From Pelagibacteraceae bacterium (GTDB lineage: Bacteria > Pseudomonadota > Alphaproteobacteria > Pelagibacterales > Pelagibacteraceae), in contig VTPP01000008.1 of the NCBI GenBank assembly GCA_008638225.1, forward strand, positions 1 through 43,177: 43,177 bases of DNA, in the 5' to 3' direction. The notes below the pieces were generated by a model, which did no database searches, had not been told where the DNA came from, and worked only from the letters and a program-made list of their open reading frames with translations. Positions 1 to 9,258 of the stretch are shown piece after piece; the first letter of the stretch is position 1, and every line of letters begins with the position of its first letter. The translations under genes were made by a program, and so were the position numbers.

Positions 1-2
1 TC

Positions 3-182
<180 letters not shown>

Positions 183-245
183 AAAGTATAATTTCTTATA
201 CAAACAAATTATCTTGAAAGAGATTAGCAATTATTTTGCCTATTG

Positions 246-671
246 ATGGAATATATTGCTCTTTTTTTTATAAGTTTTTTTGCTGCAACCATATTACCAG
301 TATCATCAGAGATAACTTTATTCGGTATGTTGTCTCTTGGAACTTATAATAAATTTTTATTATTATTCTTTGCAAGCATCGGTAATATTTTAGGTTCCTG
401 TGTCAATTGGTATTTGGGAATTCATGTTTTGCGCTTTCAAGGAAAAAAATGGTTTCCTTTTTCAAGCATGCAATTGAATAAGTATTCTAATCTGTTTAAA
501 AAATATGGAGCTTGGTCTTTATTATTTTCTTGGGTACCAATTATAGGAGATCCATTAACATTTATTTCTGGAGTTTTTAAAACTAATTTTACTAAATTTT
601 TAATACTAGTAAGTATTGGAAAAGTTACAAGATATATTGCAGTTATTTATTCAATAAATATTTTTTTCTAA
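246..671 (+). CDS. yqaA: YqaA family (DedA/SNARE-associated-like) inner membrane protein
   Basis: A 141-residue hydrophobic protein with about four membrane segments. It matches the short E. coli YqaA family in length and in three blocks: ATILPVSSEITLFGML near the N-terminus, GNILGSCVNWYLG around residue 50, and KKYGAWSLLFSWVPIIGDPL with a following Gly-Lys-x-x-Arg-Tyr helix. YqaA proteins belong to the wider DedA superfamily, proposed to move or scramble polyprenyl-phosphate or phospholipid; the role of YqaA itself is not settled. The frame is open from a TTG at 243, but the ATG at 246 is the natural start. It converges on prpE with 9 bp between the stops and no visible terminator hairpin. 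Confidence 0.8.
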   Translation: MEYIALFFISFFAATILPVSSEITLFGMLSLGTYNKFLLLFFASIGNILGSCVNWYLGIHVLRFQGKKWFPFSSMQLNKYSNLFKKYGAWSLLFSWVPIIGDPLTFISGVFKTNFTKFLILVSIGKVTRYIAVIYSINIFF

Positions 672-680
672 ATTTAGTAA

Positions 681-2570
681 TTATAAAATTTTTGCTTCAA
701 TAAAAGCGTTTTTAATTTCATCTAAAATATTAGGATCATCAATAGTTGCTGGTGCTTTAAATTCTTCCTTGTCTGCAATTTTTCTCATAATAGATCTCAG
801 CACTTTTCCAGATCTTGTTTTGGGGAGTCTTTTTATTACAATTGCAGTTTTAAAAGCTGCAACCGGTCCAATTTTATTTCGTACCATTGCAACACATTCT
901 TTTGAAATTTGATTTTGTTCTTTGCTTGCTCCTGTCTTTATAACTACAAGACCTATGGGTAACTGTCCTTTTAGTTTATCGGCTATTCCAATGACGGCAC
1001 ATTCTGCAACATCTGGATGCTCAGATAATATTTCCTCCATCGCACCAGTTGATAGTCGGTGACCTGCAACATTAATAATGTCATCAGTCCGTGACATAAT
1101 CCAAACATATCCATCTTCATCAATATGACCTGCATCATAGGTTTGATAGTAACCAGGATAAGTGTCCATATAGTTTTCTTTGTATCTTTTGTCAGCATTC
1201 CATAGAGTTGGAAATGTACTTGGGGGAAGAGGTAGTTTAACAACAATATCTCCCATTTCACCTGGTTTTGCCTCAGTACCATTTTTTCTTAATACCCGAA
1301 CATCATAGCCAGGTGCTGGTTTTCCAGCGGATCCATATTTAGTTGGGAAAAGCCCAAGTCCCTTAAAATTAGCAGTTATCGACCAGCTTGTCTCTGTTTG
1401 CCACCAATGATCTATGACAGGTTTATTTAATAATTTTTCAGCCCAATGGATTGTATCTGGATCAGCTCGTTCTCCAGCTAAAAACAAAGCTTCAAATTTT
1501 GATAAATCATATTTTTTAAAAAATTCTCCTTTTGAATCTTCTTTTTTAATCGCTCTAAAAGCAGTGGGAGCCGTAAACATAGTTTTAACCTTATACTCAG
1601 AAATGACTCTCCAAAATGCTCCAGCATCAGGAGTACCAACTGGCTTTCCCTCAAAAATTACTGTCGTGCATCCATGAAATAAAGGAGCATAAACTATGTA
1701 AGAGTGCCCCACAATCCAGCCAATATCACTTGCAGACCACCAAACATCTCCTGGATCTATGTCGTAAATATTTTTCATAGTCCATTTTAGTCCCACGATA
1801 TGTCCGCCTATATCTCTTAAAATTCCCTTAGGAACTCCCGTAGTGCCAGAGGTGTATAAAATATATGCAGGGTCATTTGCATCACACTCAGTACATGGTG
1901 CTCTAGGAGCTGATTTGATAAAATCAATCCAGTCTATATCGTTACCATCTAATATTGCTTTATGCTGATCTCTTTGGAAAATTATTGTTTTGTTTGGTTT
2001 GTGCTTTGCTAATTTAATTGCTTCAACTAGTAGCGGTTTGTATTCAATAACTCTGCCTGGTTCTAATCCACAAGAAGCTGACAAAATTAATTTTGCTTTT
2101 GAATCGTCAATCCTACTTGCAAGCTCAGGTGACGCAAATCCTCCAAAGACAACTGAATGAATAGCACCAATTCTTGCACAAGCAAGCATTGCCATAATCG
2201 CTTCAGGGATCATCGGCATGTAAATAATAATTCTATCTCCTTTAACAACACCTTGCCTTTGTAAAGCACCAGCCAAAATAGAAACTTCATCTGTTAACTG
2301 TTTGTAAGAATATTTTTTTTTGGTATTTGACATGGCGCTGTCATAAATAAGCGCTGTTCTTTCTCCATTACCTTCCTCGACATGTCTATCGAGCGCATTA
2401 AAACAAGTATTGATAGTCCCACCCTTAAACCATTTGTAAAAAGGAGGGTTGCTTGAATCTAAAACCTGATTGTATTTTTTAAACCACCTAACGTCCTCAG
2501 CTGCTTTTGCCCAAAAAGCTTCTCTGTCATGCAGCGAAGATTTAAATACTTCTTTATATTTACTGTTCAA
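681..2570 (-). CDS. prpE: Propionyl-CoA synthetase (acetate/propionate--CoA ligase)
   Basis: A 629-residue AMP-forming acyl-CoA synthetase, which activates a short-chain acid with ATP and CoA in the cytoplasm. Visible motifs: the adenylate P-loop YTSGTTGVPKG at about 239-249, HWWQTETSW at 388-396, the hinge region after YDAGHIDEDGYVW (478-490), and PKTRSGKVLR at 583-592 with Lys589, the family's catalytic and acylation-regulated lysine. The block CGLEPGRVIEYKPLL (167-181) is characteristic of the PrpE/ACSS3 branch rather than classic Acs, so propionate is the favoured substrate, though acetate use cannot be excluded. The start is TTG at 2570 with a strong AGGGGG Shine-Dalgarno just upstream. 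It is divergent from proteorhodopsin. No prpBCD genes are in view. Confidence 0.9.
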   Translation of the reverse strand: MNSKYKEVFKSSLHDREAFWAKAAEDVRWFKKYNQVLDSSNPPFYKWFKGGTINTCFNALDRHVEEGNGERTALIYDSAMSNTKKKYSYKQLTDEVSILAGALQRQGVVKGDRIIIYMPMIPEAIMAMLACARIGAIHSVVFGGFASPELASRIDDSKAKLILSASCGLEPGRVIEYKPLLVEAIKLAKHKPNKTIIFQRDQHKAILDGNDIDWIDFIKSAPRAPCTECDANDPAYILYTSGTTGVPKGILRDIGGHIVGLKWTMKNIYDIDPGDVWWSASDIGWIVGHSYIVYAPLFHGCTTVIFEGKPVGTPDAGAFWRVISEYKVKTMFTAPTAFRAIKKEDSKGEFFKKYDLSKFEALFLAGERADPDTIHWAEKLLNKPVIDHWWQTETSWSITANFKGLGLFPTKYGSAGKPAPGYDVRVLRKNGTEAKPGEMGDIVVKLPLPPSTFPTLWNADKRYKENYMDTYPGYYQTYDAGHIDEDGYVWIMSRTDDIINVAGHRLSTGAMEEILSEHPDVAECAVIGIADKLKGQLPIGLVVIKTGASKEQNQISKECVAMVRNKIGPVAAFKTAIVIKRLPKTRSGKVLRSIMRKIADKEEFKAPATIDDPNILDEIKNAFIEAKIL

Positions 2571-2583
2571 GATTCCCCCTGTT
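2571..2583 (-). promoter_or_regulatory. prpE: Strong ribosome binding site deciding the prpE TTG start
   Basis: On the minus strand the bases before the TTG start read AACAGGGGGAATC. The AGGGGG run lies about 4-6 nt ahead of TTG, good Shine-Dalgarno spacing. No in-frame ATG has a comparable site, which supports the unusual TTG start. Confidence 0.6.
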
Positions 2584-2596
2584 AAGATTTATTATT

Positions 2597-2624
2597 ATTA
2601 AACTATAAATAGAAATTTATGCAA
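2597..2624 (-). promoter_or_regulatory. prpE: Candidate prpE promoter
   Basis: Read on the minus strand, a TTGCAT box (plus 2619-2624) is followed after 16 bp by TTTAAT (plus 2597-2602), about 27 bp upstream of the prpE TTG start. The fit to a sigma-70 promoter is moderate in very AT-rich DNA. This is a prediction only. Confidence 0.35.
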
Positions 2625-2673
2625 TTTTTAAAAAAAACAGCAAATATATGGACTTATTGGTGTTGTTAATGCT

Positions 2674-2712
2674 TTTTAAATGCTCCAAACTCTAGTAGAT
2701 AAACATTTAAAA
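2674..2712. repeat. Inverted repeat in the prpE/proteorhodopsin intergenic region
   Basis: TTTTAAATG at 2674-2682 is mirrored exactly by CATTTAAAA at 2704-2712, with a 21-nt spacer. It sits in the 206-bp divergent region, the longest gene-free stretch of the window. It could be an operator half-site pair or chance in AT-rich DNA. Confidence 0.35.
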
Positions 2713-2743
2713 CATGCGAAATCTTCAAAAGTAGAGATTGCAT

Positions 2744-2763
2744 TTTTTTGTTTAAACAAAAAA
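2744..2763. repeat. 20-bp perfect palindrome directly upstream of proteorhodopsin
   Basis: Six T, GTTTAAAC, six A form a perfect palindrome ending just before the AAGGGAG ribosome binding site of the proteorhodopsin gene. It could be an operator or an mRNA structure affecting ribosome loading. The central GTTTAAAC octamer is symmetric even without the homopolymer flanks. Confidence 0.5.
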
Positions 2764-2776
2764 TAAGGGAGAAAAT

Positions 2777-3478
2777 ATGAAAACTGCTATGTTAGCGTCC
2801 AATGATTTCACCGGGATTACATTCTGGCTGGTATCAATGGCACTATTAGCTTCTACTGTGTTCTTTTTCATTGAGAGAGACCAAGTAAAAGCTTCATGGA
2901 GAACGTCAATTACGTTATCAGGTCTAGTTACTGGTATAGCGTTTTGGCACTATATGTATATGAGAGAAGTTTGGGTCAGCACAGGAACTTCTCCAACTGT
3001 ATTTAGATATATTGATTGGTTGTTAACAGTTCCATTGTTAATGGTTGAGTTTTATTTCATTCTATCTGCGGTAAAAAAAGTATCTACAGGAATTTTCTGG
3101 AGACTTTTAATTGGAACATTAGTTATGTTAATCGGTGGATACCTAGGTGAAGCTGGTCTAATGAATGTAACTGCTGGTTTCGTAATCGGAATGGGTGGAT
3201 GGATTTACATCCTCTATGAAGTATTCTCAGGTGAGGCTGGTCAAGAAGCTGCGAAGCTAAAAGGACCTGCGGCTGACTGTTTCAATTTCTGTAAATGGAT
3301 TGTAACACTTGGTTGGTCTGTGTATCCTTTAGGTTATCTATTCGGATATATGGTAGGCGGAACTGATGAAGCTACACTTAACCAGATCTATAACTTGGCT
3401 GATTTCATCAACAAGATATTGTTTGGTCTAGTGATTTACGCAGCAGCTAAGTCACTTACTCCAGCTGGAAGTAAATAA
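2777..3478 (+). CDS. Proteorhodopsin, green-tuned light-driven proton pump
   Basis: A 233-residue seven-helix microbial rhodopsin that uses retinal to pump protons out across the inner membrane in light. Key residues line up with the gamma-proteobacterial reference (number here = reference minus 17 through helices B-C): His58 (H75), Arg77 (R94), Asp80 in RYIDW (proton acceptor D97), Glu91 (proton donor E108), and Lys213 in ADFINK, the retinal Schiff-base lysine. The tuning position is Leu88 (reference 105) in TVPLLMVEF, which predicts green absorption; blue forms carry Gln. There is no obvious cleavable signal peptide: helix A begins about ten residues after Met1, and an in-frame TAA at 2753-2755 rules out extension. 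The RBS AAGGGAG is strong. Codon use is less AT-extreme than in neighbours, fitting high expression. A terminator follows directly. No retinal-synthesis gene (blh) is in the window. Confidence 0.97.
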   Translation: MKTAMLASNDFTGITFWLVSMALLASTVFFFIERDQVKASWRTSITLSGLVTGIAFWHYMYMREVWVSTGTSPTVFRYIDWLLTVPLLMVEFYFILSAVKKVSTGIFWRLLIGTLVMLIGGYLGEAGLMNVTAGFVIGMGGWIYILYEVFSGEAGQEAAKLKGPAADCFNFCKWIVTLGWSVYPLGYLFGYMVGGTDEATLNQIYNLADFINKILFGLVIYAAAKSLTPAGSK

Positions 3479-3490
3479 TAATATTTTAAA

Positions 3491-4880
<1,390 letters not shown>

Positions 4881-5897
4881 ATGATTAAAACAGACGCTGT
4901 AATAATTGGAGCGGGGCCAGTTGGCTTATTTACAGTTTTTGAATTGGGCATTTTAGGCTTGAATGCTCACGTTGTAGATAATTTGGATAAAGCTGGGGGT
5001 CAATGTATTGAATTATATCCAGATAAACCTATTTACGACATTCCGGCGCTTCCAATTTGTACTGGAGAAAGTTTAACCAAGAATCTTCTTGAGCAAATAA
5101 AACCATTTAAAACCACTTTTCATTTAAACCAAAGAGTAGATTCAATCACCAAAAAAGATAAGCACTGGATTGTTGAAACGAGTGATAAAACTGTATTTGA
5201 AACCCCTAATATTATTATAGCAGGTGGGGTTGGTTCATTTGAACCCAGAAAACCACCCATTAAAGGAATTGAACGGTTCGAGCAGCATAATTTATTTTAT
5301 TCTGTTAAAAATAAAAAACTTTTTGACAAGCAAAACGTTTGTATATTTGGGGGAGGCGATTCAGCTTTAGACTGGGTAATTGAGCTTTCAAAGACAGCAA
5401 AAAAAGTATTTTTGGTCCATAGAAGAGATGAATTTAGGGCCGCCCAGCATACGGTAAATCAAATGATGAAACTAAAAGATGAAGGAAAAATTGAACTCTA
5501 TACTAATTACCAGCCAAAAGATTTTACCGGAGAATCTAAAATAGAAAAAGTTATCATTGAAAATGATAAAAAAGAAACAAAAGAACTAAAAGTAGATTCT
5601 GTTTTGGCTTTTTTTGGCCTTAAAATGGAACTTGGTCCAATAGTTAATTGGGGGCTAAATTTGGATAATAAGGCCATTATCGTGAATACTGAAAATTTTC
5701 AGACTAATGAGGAAGGTATTTTTGCAGTAGGAGATATTTGCACTTATCCTGGTAAATTAAAACTTATTTTATGTGGTTTTCATGAGGCTGCTTTGGCTGC
5801 TCAGGAATGTTTTAAAAGAGCCAAACCAGATGAAAAATATGTTTTTAGATTTACTACTTCTTCTAGCGATATTCACAAAAGACTTGGAATTAAGTAA
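4881..5897 (+). CDS. Ferredoxin--NADP+ reductase, thioredoxin-reductase-like type
   Basis: A 338-residue FAD/NADPH flavoprotein. The FAD-binding GAGPVG is at residues 10-15, the NADPH-binding GGGDSA at 157-162 followed by HRR at 180-182 (arginines for the 2'-phosphate, so NADPH rather than NADH), and the second FAD motif AVGDICTYPGKLKLI around 282-296. The active-site CxxC that thioredoxin reductases carry before the NADPH motif is absent. This places it in the TrxR-like ferredoxin-NADP reductase family often misnamed trxB. It starts directly after the ferredoxin stop. In SAR11 this pair is known to sit near proteorhodopsin; a link to light-driven energy or redox balance is an inference. The stop lies 2 bp from that of the convergent GT2 gene. 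Confidence 0.92.
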   Translation: MIKTDAVIIGAGPVGLFTVFELGILGLNAHVVDNLDKAGGQCIELYPDKPIYDIPALPICTGESLTKNLLEQIKPFKTTFHLNQRVDSITKKDKHWIVETSDKTVFETPNIIIAGGVGSFEPRKPPIKGIERFEQHNLFYSVKNKKLFDKQNVCIFGGGDSALDWVIELSKTAKKVFLVHRRDEFRAAQHTVNQMMKLKDEGKIELYTNYQPKDFTGESKIEKVIIENDKKETKELKVDSVLAFFGLKMELGPIVNWGLNLDNKAIIVNTENFQTNEEGIFAVGDICTYPGKLKLILCGFHEAALAAQECFKRAKPDEKYVFRFTTSSSDIHKRLGIK

Positions 5898-5899
5898 TT

Positions 5900-6793
5900 T
5901 TAATTTTTCTTTTCGTACAAAATAATTATTTCACCAATATTATCTGAGCTTGATTGAAGTTTTTTTAGATCGTCGTTTTTGGAAAGAAAAAACATATATA
6001 GCATTAAAATCCAAGTAAGAGCTGCAGCTATCAATAAATAAGAAGTGGTGTAATGTGCCACAAAAGTTAAAATCATACTTAATATTGCAGCTCTAAGAAA
6101 AATAGTTTCTTTGAAAGTTGCTGAAATATTAAGAGAGTGTTTTACAAGACTAAGTAAGTTCATTTTCGATGGACCAAAGTATCTCATGCCTCTTACCGAT
6201 TCTATTGAGCTGATAGAAAAAAAGTTTTTTGCAACTGCTCCAGAATAACTTAGCCAAATAGATCCGTTAGATAAAATTTTTTGTACAGCTGAGGTTGATA
6301 AACAAGAATAATTTCCAAATTTTATTATTTTGCCAGTCATCAAGTATGTTAGAAATTTGTGAATACGATAACATATTTGAAATATAGATCCTTCACTTCT
6401 TTTTACTCTATTGGCAGTAATGATATTAGGCAAAGATGTATTAACAATATCAAAAAATTTTATTAATTCTTCTGGTCTGTCTTCGCCATCTCCATCCATC
6501 GGAATTACATAATCATAACTCATATTATCATTAATATATTTAAGGCCAGTTGCGATTGCATGACCATGACCACCATTTTTTTTTAAATTAATTATTCGTA
6601 CATAATCAAGATTAGAAAAGTTAATTGTGTTATTTGCTATTTCTTCTGTTGATTTGTCATTTACTACAAGCACAGAAATACGATTACTTTGATTAGATAT
6701 CTCTCTATTGATATTTTCAAGAAGTTTGAATAATGATTTCCAATCATTATAAACAGGGATTAAAATAATAAATTTTTTCACTTCTCTAAACAC
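5900..6793 (-). CDS. Glycosyltransferase family 2, polyprenyl-phosphate sugar synthase-like
   Basis: A 297-residue protein with an N-terminal GT-A domain: the opening strand IILIPVYND (9-17), VVNDKSTEE around 43-51, NGGHGHAIATGL (73-84), and the metal-binding acidic motif MDGDGEDRPEE with Asp100/Asp102. Two C-terminal membrane helices lie at about 232-250 and 253-270. This layout is that of DPM1/GtrB/ArnC-like enzymes that load a sugar onto undecaprenyl phosphate at the inner face of the membrane. Its start overlaps the end of the upstream GT39-like gene by 16 nt, so the two form an operon in which this enzyme would make the lipid-linked donor and the partner would transfer it. The sugar cannot be told from sequence. 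Confidence 0.82.
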   Translation of the reverse strand: MFREVKKFIILIPVYNDWKSLFKLLENINREISNQSNRISVLVVNDKSTEEIANNTINFSNLDYVRIINLKKNGGHGHAIATGLKYINDNMSYDYVIPMDGDGEDRPEELIKFFDIVNTSLPNIITANRVKRSEGSIFQICYRIHKFLTYLMTGKIIKFGNYSCLSTSAVQKILSNGSIWLSYSGAVAKNFFSISSIESVRGMRYFGPSKMNLLSLVKHSLNISATFKETIFLRAAILSMILTFVAHYTTSYLLIAAALTWILMLYMFFLSKNDDLKKLQSSSDNIGEIIILYEKKN

Positions 6794-8085
6794 ACCTCTG
6801 TTTTTTTTGGTATTCCTATAGAGAAGTCTTTTGGTGGAAACTCAGAAAAACAAATAGCATTATTAAAATCTTTCTTGTAACCAACCCAGACAGGTCTTGA
6901 TTGTAAATGGTAAGATAAATTGCCCGCATGCCATTCATCACCACTTACTTTTTTTATATTTTTTCCAAATCTAGCTTCTATTTCTTTTGCAATAGCATTT
7001 CCAGGATAGTCAGTTCTTTTATTATTTTTAGAAAGAGAAACATACAGATAAAAAGAAGGGGATAATAAAAATATAAAAATAAACAAATAGTAAAAATTTT
7101 TTAATTTTCTTTTACTTACATAATCCTCAAGGATGTACAAAGTTAACAATCCTAAAGTCAAATAAAAGGGAGTGGTCCACATTGTCCTAATCCTTGACCC
7201 TAAAAATAGAGAGGTCAAAAATAAAAAAAATATTGGAACAATGGTTACGGATAGTAAGAAAAGTAATTTTGGATCATTCCATTTTATTTTTGTTTTAAAT
7301 GCATCAATAAGAAAATAAATCATCAATAAAAATAATCCTAATATTCCAATTTGTTTAGCTAAAAAAATTAAAGGATTGATTACATGATTTAAAGTTGATG
7401 GTTCTCCAGCAGTTCTTTTAAGTCCGTATGCAATAGTAACAAAATCATTATTCATCATCCAAATTAAGTGCGGTATCAATATGATTATAAAAACAAATGT
7501 TGTAATAAATAAGCCAAATCGAAATTTTTTTTCTTCAATAAAAGTGTGAATAAAAAAAATAGCTATTCCAATAATTAAATATAGAAACAAGTATTTAGAT
7601 AATACTCCGAGTCCCATAAACAAACCAAGAAGAGTATAATCCAAAAATTTATTAAATTTAATACATCTCCATGCATAAAGAATGGATAATGCCCAAAAAG
7701 GAAGTTGGCAGATGTTCACATTAAATTCTGGAGTATTAAAATTGTAAAAAGCAATACTTTCTAATAATAAAATAGAAATGATCAGGTAGCTTTTGTTTTT
7801 AAGAAAATTCTTTGCAAGCTGGTAAATAATGTAAAAAGAAAAGACTACAAAAATTTGACTTAGTAAATAGTAGGCCCAATCTTGGCTACCAAAAATATAA
7901 TGAAACAATTCGACTGCAAACGCACTCATTGGTGGATGTTTGCTAAAGCCCCAGTCTAAATTACTCCCCCATGCCAGCGCTTCGATCACATCTAATGGCA
8001 AATTGTGGTTTGAAATAGACGGTACCAAGGTCCAGACAAACAAGTGTGTTGATAAAAAAATAAATAGCTTTTTATTTTCTGACAT
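6778..8085 (-). CDS. Membrane glycosyltransferase, ArnT/GT39 (PMT_2) type
   Basis: A 435-residue polytopic membrane protein with about ten hydrophobic segments and a soluble C-terminal tail (about residues 350-435). The first periplasmic loop has the family pattern: acidic Asp32/Glu35 in LPLDVIEALAWG, then NLDWGFSKHPP (42-52). The KHPP motif is typical of ArnT-like glycosyltransferases that take a sugar from a polyprenyl-phosphate donor and add it to lipid A, a glycan or a protein on the periplasmic side. It is paired with the GT2 gene just downstream. Multiple homopolymer-rich TM stretches reflect AT bias. It starts 68 bp from the divergent dksA ATG. The acceptor is unknown. Confidence 0.82.
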   Translation of the reverse strand: MSENKKLFIFLSTHLFVWTLVPSISNHNLPLDVIEALAWGSNLDWGFSKHPPMSAFAVELFHYIFGSQDWAYYLLSQIFVVFSFYIIYQLAKNFLKNKSYLIISILLLESIAFYNFNTPEFNVNICQLPFWALSILYAWRCIKFNKFLDYTLLGLFMGLGVLSKYLFLYLIIGIAIFFIHTFIEEKKFRFGLFITTFVFIIILIPHLIWMMNNDFVTIAYGLKRTAGEPSTLNHVINPLIFLAKQIGILGLFLLMIYFLIDAFKTKIKWNDPKLLFLLSVTIVPIFFLFLTSLFLGSRIRTMWTTPFYLTLGLLTLYILEDYVSKRKLKNFYYLFIFIFLLSPSFYLYVSLSKNNKRTDYPGNAIAKEIEARFGKNIKKVSGDEWHAGNLSYHLQSRPVWVGYKKDFNNAICFSEFPPKDFSIGIPKKTEVCLEK

Positions 8086-8114
8086 TTATTTATTTTTATA
8101 TTCTTTATTATTAA

Positions 8115-8142
8115 TTGACACTTAAAATTAGAAACATATTAT
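8115..8142 (+). promoter_or_regulatory. dksA: Consensus sigma-70 promoter of dksA with very short leader
   Basis: A perfect TTGACA at 8115-8120 is followed after 16 bp by TATTAT at 8137-8142. Expected initiation near 8148-8150 leaves only about 4-6 nt before the ATG at 8154, so the mRNA would be nearly leaderless. The frame's apparent upstream TTG start at 8115 is this -35 box, not a real start. Confidence 0.75.
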
Positions 8143-8153
8143 CCAGCCCTTCT

Positions 8154-8570
8154 ATGGCAACAAAAGTAGCAAAAAATTACAAACCGAGCTCAAAAGAAAA
8201 GTATATGTGCGCAAAGCACAAAGCTTATTTTAAGCAATTATTGTTTACTTGGAAAAAAGAATTAATTGAGCAAAATAATAGAATTGTTTTTAATGATATG
8301 GACGATAATTCGGCCTCAGCTGACGTTGTGGATCAAGCTACTTCATACACAGGTAAGACAGTGGAAATGAGAACCGTTGCTAGAAATAAAAAATTAATTA
8401 ATAAAATAGAAGATGCTGTTCAAAAAATAGAAGATGGCACTTATGGATATTGCGAAGAAACGGGTGAGGAGATTGGATTAAAACGTCTTATGGCAAGACC
8501 TATTGCTAGCCTTACAATTGAAGCTCAAGAAAAACACGAAAAACAAGAAAAGATTTTTGCCGAAGATTAA
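8154..8570 (+). CDS. dksA: DksA, RNA polymerase-binding transcription factor
   Basis: A 138-residue DksA/TraR family protein, which enters the RNA polymerase secondary channel and, with ppGpp, tunes rRNA and amino-acid promoters. The coiled-coil tip keeps the DxxDxA signature (SADVVDQA), matching E. coli Asp71, Asp74 and Ala76. The C-terminal globular region reads GTYGYCEETGEEIGLKRLMARP and then IASLTIEAQEKHE: only the first of the four zinc cysteines remains, as in other alphaproteobacterial DksA proteins. The ATG at 8154 is chosen because the longer frame would run through the promoter. Stops of dksA (TAA 8568-8570) and the convergent GST gene (8567-8569) share TTAA. Confidence 0.93.
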   Translation: MATKVAKNYKPSSKEKYMCAKHKAYFKQLLFTWKKELIEQNNRIVFNDMDDNSASADVVDQATSYTGKTVEMRTVARNKKLINKIEDAVQKIEDGTYGYCEETGEEIGLKRLMARPIASLTIEAQEKHEKQEKIFAED

Positions 8571-9187
8571 GTAGCTGGAACCGCTTCTCCTTTTTTTAAC
8601 AAGTCATATCCTCTTTTAACAGCTTCTCTTTTGGCAATACTCTCATACCATCTTGTTAAATTCTTAAAATTTTTCAAACCAATGTCATGCCACTCGTGTC
8701 TTGCTATCCACGGGAATGTCGCAATGTCGGCAATGGTGTAATTATTACTTACTAAGTATTCTGATTGTCCAAGTCTTTCATTTAAATCTTCGTAAATTCT
8801 TTTTGCTATTTTGAAATATCTTTCTTCACCGAATTCACTTTTACCTGGATTATAATGATGAAACTGGTGATGCTGTCCCAACATAGGCCCAACATAAGCC
8901 ATTTGTGCCATCAACCACTGATTAATTCCAAGTCTTTCTTTTAAATCATAAAATTTTCCACTTTTTTCTCCAAGGTAAATAAGAATTGCACCAGATTCAA
9001 AAATAGAAATATCCCCGTCTCTAATTACAGGTATTTTACTAAAGGGACTAATTTTTCTAAATTCAGGATTAAACTGTTCATCTTTTCCTATATTTATTTT
9101 AGTAATAAAATATTCAAACCCTATTTCTTCCAACATAATAGATATTTTTTTACCATTAGGCGTATCTGCAGTTAAAAGTTCAATCAT
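8567..9187 (-). CDS. yfcG: Glutathione S-transferase, Nu class (YfcG/YghU-like)
   Basis: A 206-residue protein with an N-terminal thioredoxin fold (1-78) and a helical C-domain. It closely resembles E. coli YfcG: TPNGKKISIMLEEIG (9-23), FSKIPVIRD with the cis-proline, FESGAILIYLGEKSG for the gamma-glutamyl group, and GPMLGQHHQFHH in the C-domain. Nu-class enzymes reduce disulfides and peroxides with glutathione in the cytoplasm rather than conjugating drugs. It is divergent from the DsbA-fold isomerase-like gene (72 bp between starts) and converges on dksA with a 4-nt stop overlap. The true substrate is unknown. Confidence 0.85.
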   Translation of the reverse strand: MIELLTADTPNGKKISIMLEEIGFEYFITKINIGKDEQFNPEFRKISPFSKIPVIRDGDISIFESGAILIYLGEKSGKFYDLKERLGINQWLMAQMAYVGPMLGQHHQFHHYNPGKSEFGEERYFKIAKRIYEDLNERLGQSEYLVSNNYTIADIATFPWIARHEWHDIGLKNFKNLTRWYESIAKREAVKRGYDLLKKGEAVPAT

Positions 9188-9258
9188 TTTAATAATTTGT
9201 TTGATTATTATTTTAATTATATATTTAATTTTTGGTAATAAAAGATATAGATACTACA

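Noticed and set aside
983..1282. Minus-strand 99-residue frame inside prpE
   Set aside because: It lies in another frame of a clearly coding gene, has no recognisable domain, and is best explained as a shadow.
2571..2776. tRNA, riboswitch or small RNA gene in the longest intergenic region
   Set aside because: No cloverleaf, no GC-rich structured core and no known riboswitch motif was seen; only AT-rich inverted repeats are present.
4881..5897. Thioredoxin reductase (trxB)
   Set aside because: The active-site CxxC is missing, while the FAD and NADPH motifs and the adjacent ferredoxin fit a TrxR-like ferredoxin-NADP reductase.
8115..8153. TTG start for DksA giving 13 extra residues
   Set aside because: These bases form a consensus promoter, and DksA homologues begin near the ATG at 8154.
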